Shown here: positions 63,901 through 64,000 of the stretch, piece after piece | Layout of the letters: each line of letters begins with the position of its first letter | How positions within the stretch are numbered: position 1 is the first letter of the stretch | Assembly (NCBI GenBank): GCA_947471745.1 | Contig: CANJKZ010000724.1 | Coordinates: 3,329,501-3,393,500 of the forward strand | Direction of reading: 5' to 3' | DNA: 64,000 bases | Source: Closterium sp. Naga37s-1 | Lineage: Eukaryota; Streptophyta; Zygnematophyceae; Desmidiales; Closteriaceae | Translations under genes and position numbers: made by a program | The notes under the pieces: generated by a model | Told to the model about the DNA's origin: nothing | What the model saw: only the letters and a program-made list of their open reading frames with translations | Databases searched by the model: none

Positions 63901-64000
63901 CTCTTCTTGTCCCTGTGCATGTTGTGCGGCGTGCAGGAGGTGGATAACGCCCTGGCGTCTGTGCTCGCAGCCGCGCCCCTGCGCCACTTCCTCTCCTGCT
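60938..64000 (+). CDS. GRAS-family transcription regulator, 5' part, continues beyond the window
   Basis: ATG 60938 (context CTCGATGG) opens a frame with no stop to the window end. Inferred exons: 1, 60938-63100 (721 codons, donor GTGAGC); 2, 63250-63399 (acceptor GGGTGCAG, donor GTGGGT); 3, from 63937 (acceptor GCGTGCAG). All joins are phase 0. Exon 1 encodes an Ala/Pro-rich then Gly/Glu-rich, probably disordered N-terminus of about 690 residues with no DELLA-like motif that I can see. It ends ILVQLLKKQLLSLAEAI, and exon 2 carries FLLQHLWQEVDPVGSP and MQRTAFYFVRALSAR: together these are the first leucine-heptad region (LHR I) that opens a GRAS domain. Exon 3 starts EVDNALASVLAAAPLRHFLS. GRAS proteins are nuclear regulators that act through partner factors. 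The VHIID and later parts lie outside. The long N-terminus is unusual; extra introns in exon 1 cannot be excluded. Confidence 0.75.
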   Translation, partial: MAASPSAAVAAEAMGRSAPAPSAAFNLNALAVPDAAALPLPGALQIASRGGSNLNGIACSTSTALAAARSAETAGEPASSARFPGSLPPVRSTAVPSLLPPVWPAAAVPRGQLGALLASSPPAMAFPATTMHGAPNATPSSASSPLLPHAPASTAAHRAVAPPAHRVDHTALALPPAQPSPPLASPTAPLASVTRQPHTHSLAAAATAGCSPAPSHPPLHALATPPPPPAPPPSALCRAGPAQAILNAVGVARTSAAGEKGGRGVHAARGGAEPVEGAEEGCEGDGVVQGGAAHGRAIPSTARRGDEGVAMVAHGDGPWHHVQAPGEGKGEAGEGKVGEGEAQGRGGAGSRQPSAQVLSPRARPRPALHTCAAAPHTALYAALPRTTGATPSSRGGTAVGEEAQRAVGRTGDALCVAAPQPHAPAPAATAAALAVPVRCATAGVVVDGEKRPSGCVGAGGAALQCTGQAGAAGTRASERVWVQQWGQAEGHVAPQVLGGGALVKVGSAGGFATRYLSHPLHGSSAVQGSLAALERYPGGAAAGHGLADPGAAWREGADGGWRVRVDRHGGKRKEREGVEVEGVGWGERGAEGACHEERAGMVERCSAGREMMCAAGGGIARMQHRSMAHAAAAAADHSQEGMEGGGAGGGRGECGGTPGCGTCEVDQGGQGQVREQHEVVRGQGEVAAAEAAEEAAEESILVQLLKKQLLSLAEAIATHDDVSHPHPYLLSPHVLSSPLTFLVSSISLPPPSNSLPSSRYPSALPLLRGCRCGRASCCSTCGRRWTPWARPCSAPPSTSCVLSPPEPPPPHTCCTRPPCRRWVRAAGGCVPQVGACCRWVRAAGGCVPQVGACRRWVRAAGGCVLQVGACCRWVRAAGGCVHAQGVVSHSSTSSLVCQPPGCVHCTAHFRPACPPPLCAAWHGRCCMLLLDAQQCRAIPPRLTSHAARLTCEHWDPSRAHIVSCAMRLSLPGLSCPSSHRPRPSLPCPSSCPCACCAACRRWITPWRLCSQPRPCATSSPA
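63101..63249 (+). other. GRAS gene, inferred intron 1
   Basis: 149 bp from GTGAGC to GGGTGCAG, pyrimidine-rich in its second half (CCCCCTCCTTCTAATTCTCTTCCC, split at 63181-63205). Removing it joins two halves of the LHR I segment in frame. Reading through is also open, but gives residues with no GRAS similarity. Confidence 0.65.
63400..63590 (+). repeat. 17-bp minisatellite at the start of GRAS intron 2
   Basis: Ten complete copies of GTGGGTGCGTGCCGCAG (some with T for the second C) at 63400-63569, then a partial copy. Each copy begins with the donor-like GTGGGT and ends with the acceptor-like GCAG; exon 2 itself ends CCGCAG just before the first copy. Intron 2 would continue to 63936. Confidence 0.85.

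Noticed and set aside
1-64000. tRNA or rRNA genes
   Set aside because: The only tRNA-like sequences I noticed are the short primer binding sites complementary to tRNA 3' ends; no cloverleaf or rRNA core was recognised by eye.

Overview
This window looks like repeat-rich nuclear DNA from a green-lineage eukaryote, most likely a streptophyte alga of the Zygnematophyceae (Closterium/Penium type). Three things point there: nested Ty1/copia and Ty3/gypsy LTR retrotransposons with initiator-tRNA-Met-like primer binding sites, very GC-rich coding sequence full of minisatellites, and a plant-type GRAS transcription factor gene at the right edge. The species assignment is inference; I could not run a search. 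About 95% of the window is transposable-element sequence.

Layout, left to right. 1-17.7 kb: a decayed gypsy element (gypsy A, + strand) cut into pieces by minus-strand copia elements. E2 enters from the left edge, with another copia 5' end (E1) to its left. E4 (1717-8780, TSD aatgc) sits in gypsy A gag. E5 (10023-17457, TSD gatac) sits in gypsy A protease. E4 and E5 have LTR pairs that I read as identical, so they are recent. 17.7-23.5 kb: a decayed minus-strand copia (E6) that has lost its reverse transcriptase, then AT-rich sequence with no clear gene. 23.7-32.5 kb: a decayed chromodomain gypsy (gypsy B, + strand) split inside RT by copia E8 (24690-30157, TSD tacgt). 32.5-36.1 kb: copia fragments E9, E10 and E11, and a 45-base C tract. 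36.1-53.4 kb: copia E12, holding a 538-bp TA-flanked MITE in its leader and, in its integrase-RT linker, the 11.4-kb copia E13 (39827-51196, 1232-bp LTRs, TSD gtggt). E13 in turn holds copia E14, whose LTR holds a 244-bp TTAA-flanked MITE. 53.4-60.4 kb: E15, in which the RT segment is inverted, and the decayed copia E16. 60.9 kb to the right edge: the only host gene, a GRAS-family gene on the + strand that continues beyond the window.

E4, E5, E9, E12 and E16 form one copia lineage with unusual shared traits. Where the region is present, the N-terminal part of gag is separated from the rest of gag-pol by a +1 frame change at a poly-C tract (E4 and E5, same phase, same 412-nt spacing). The gag zinc knuckle is spaced CX13CX3HX4C instead of CX2CX4HX4C. 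A short motif close to LSPQQLREW recurs two to six times, next to the knuckle and again in a Gly/Ala repeat linker between integrase and RT. The 5' leaders are long GC-rich tandem repeats that differ from element to element. This lineage is the best candidate here for something not well described.

The GRAS gene is easy to miss because its first reading frame stays open from 60938 past the window end. I infer exon 1 at 60938-63100, exon 2 at 63250-63399 and the start of exon 3 at 63937. Exons 1 and 2 join to give the start of a GRAS domain. Intron 2 begins with ten copies of a 17-bp repeat that repeats the exon 2/intron 2 splice junction.
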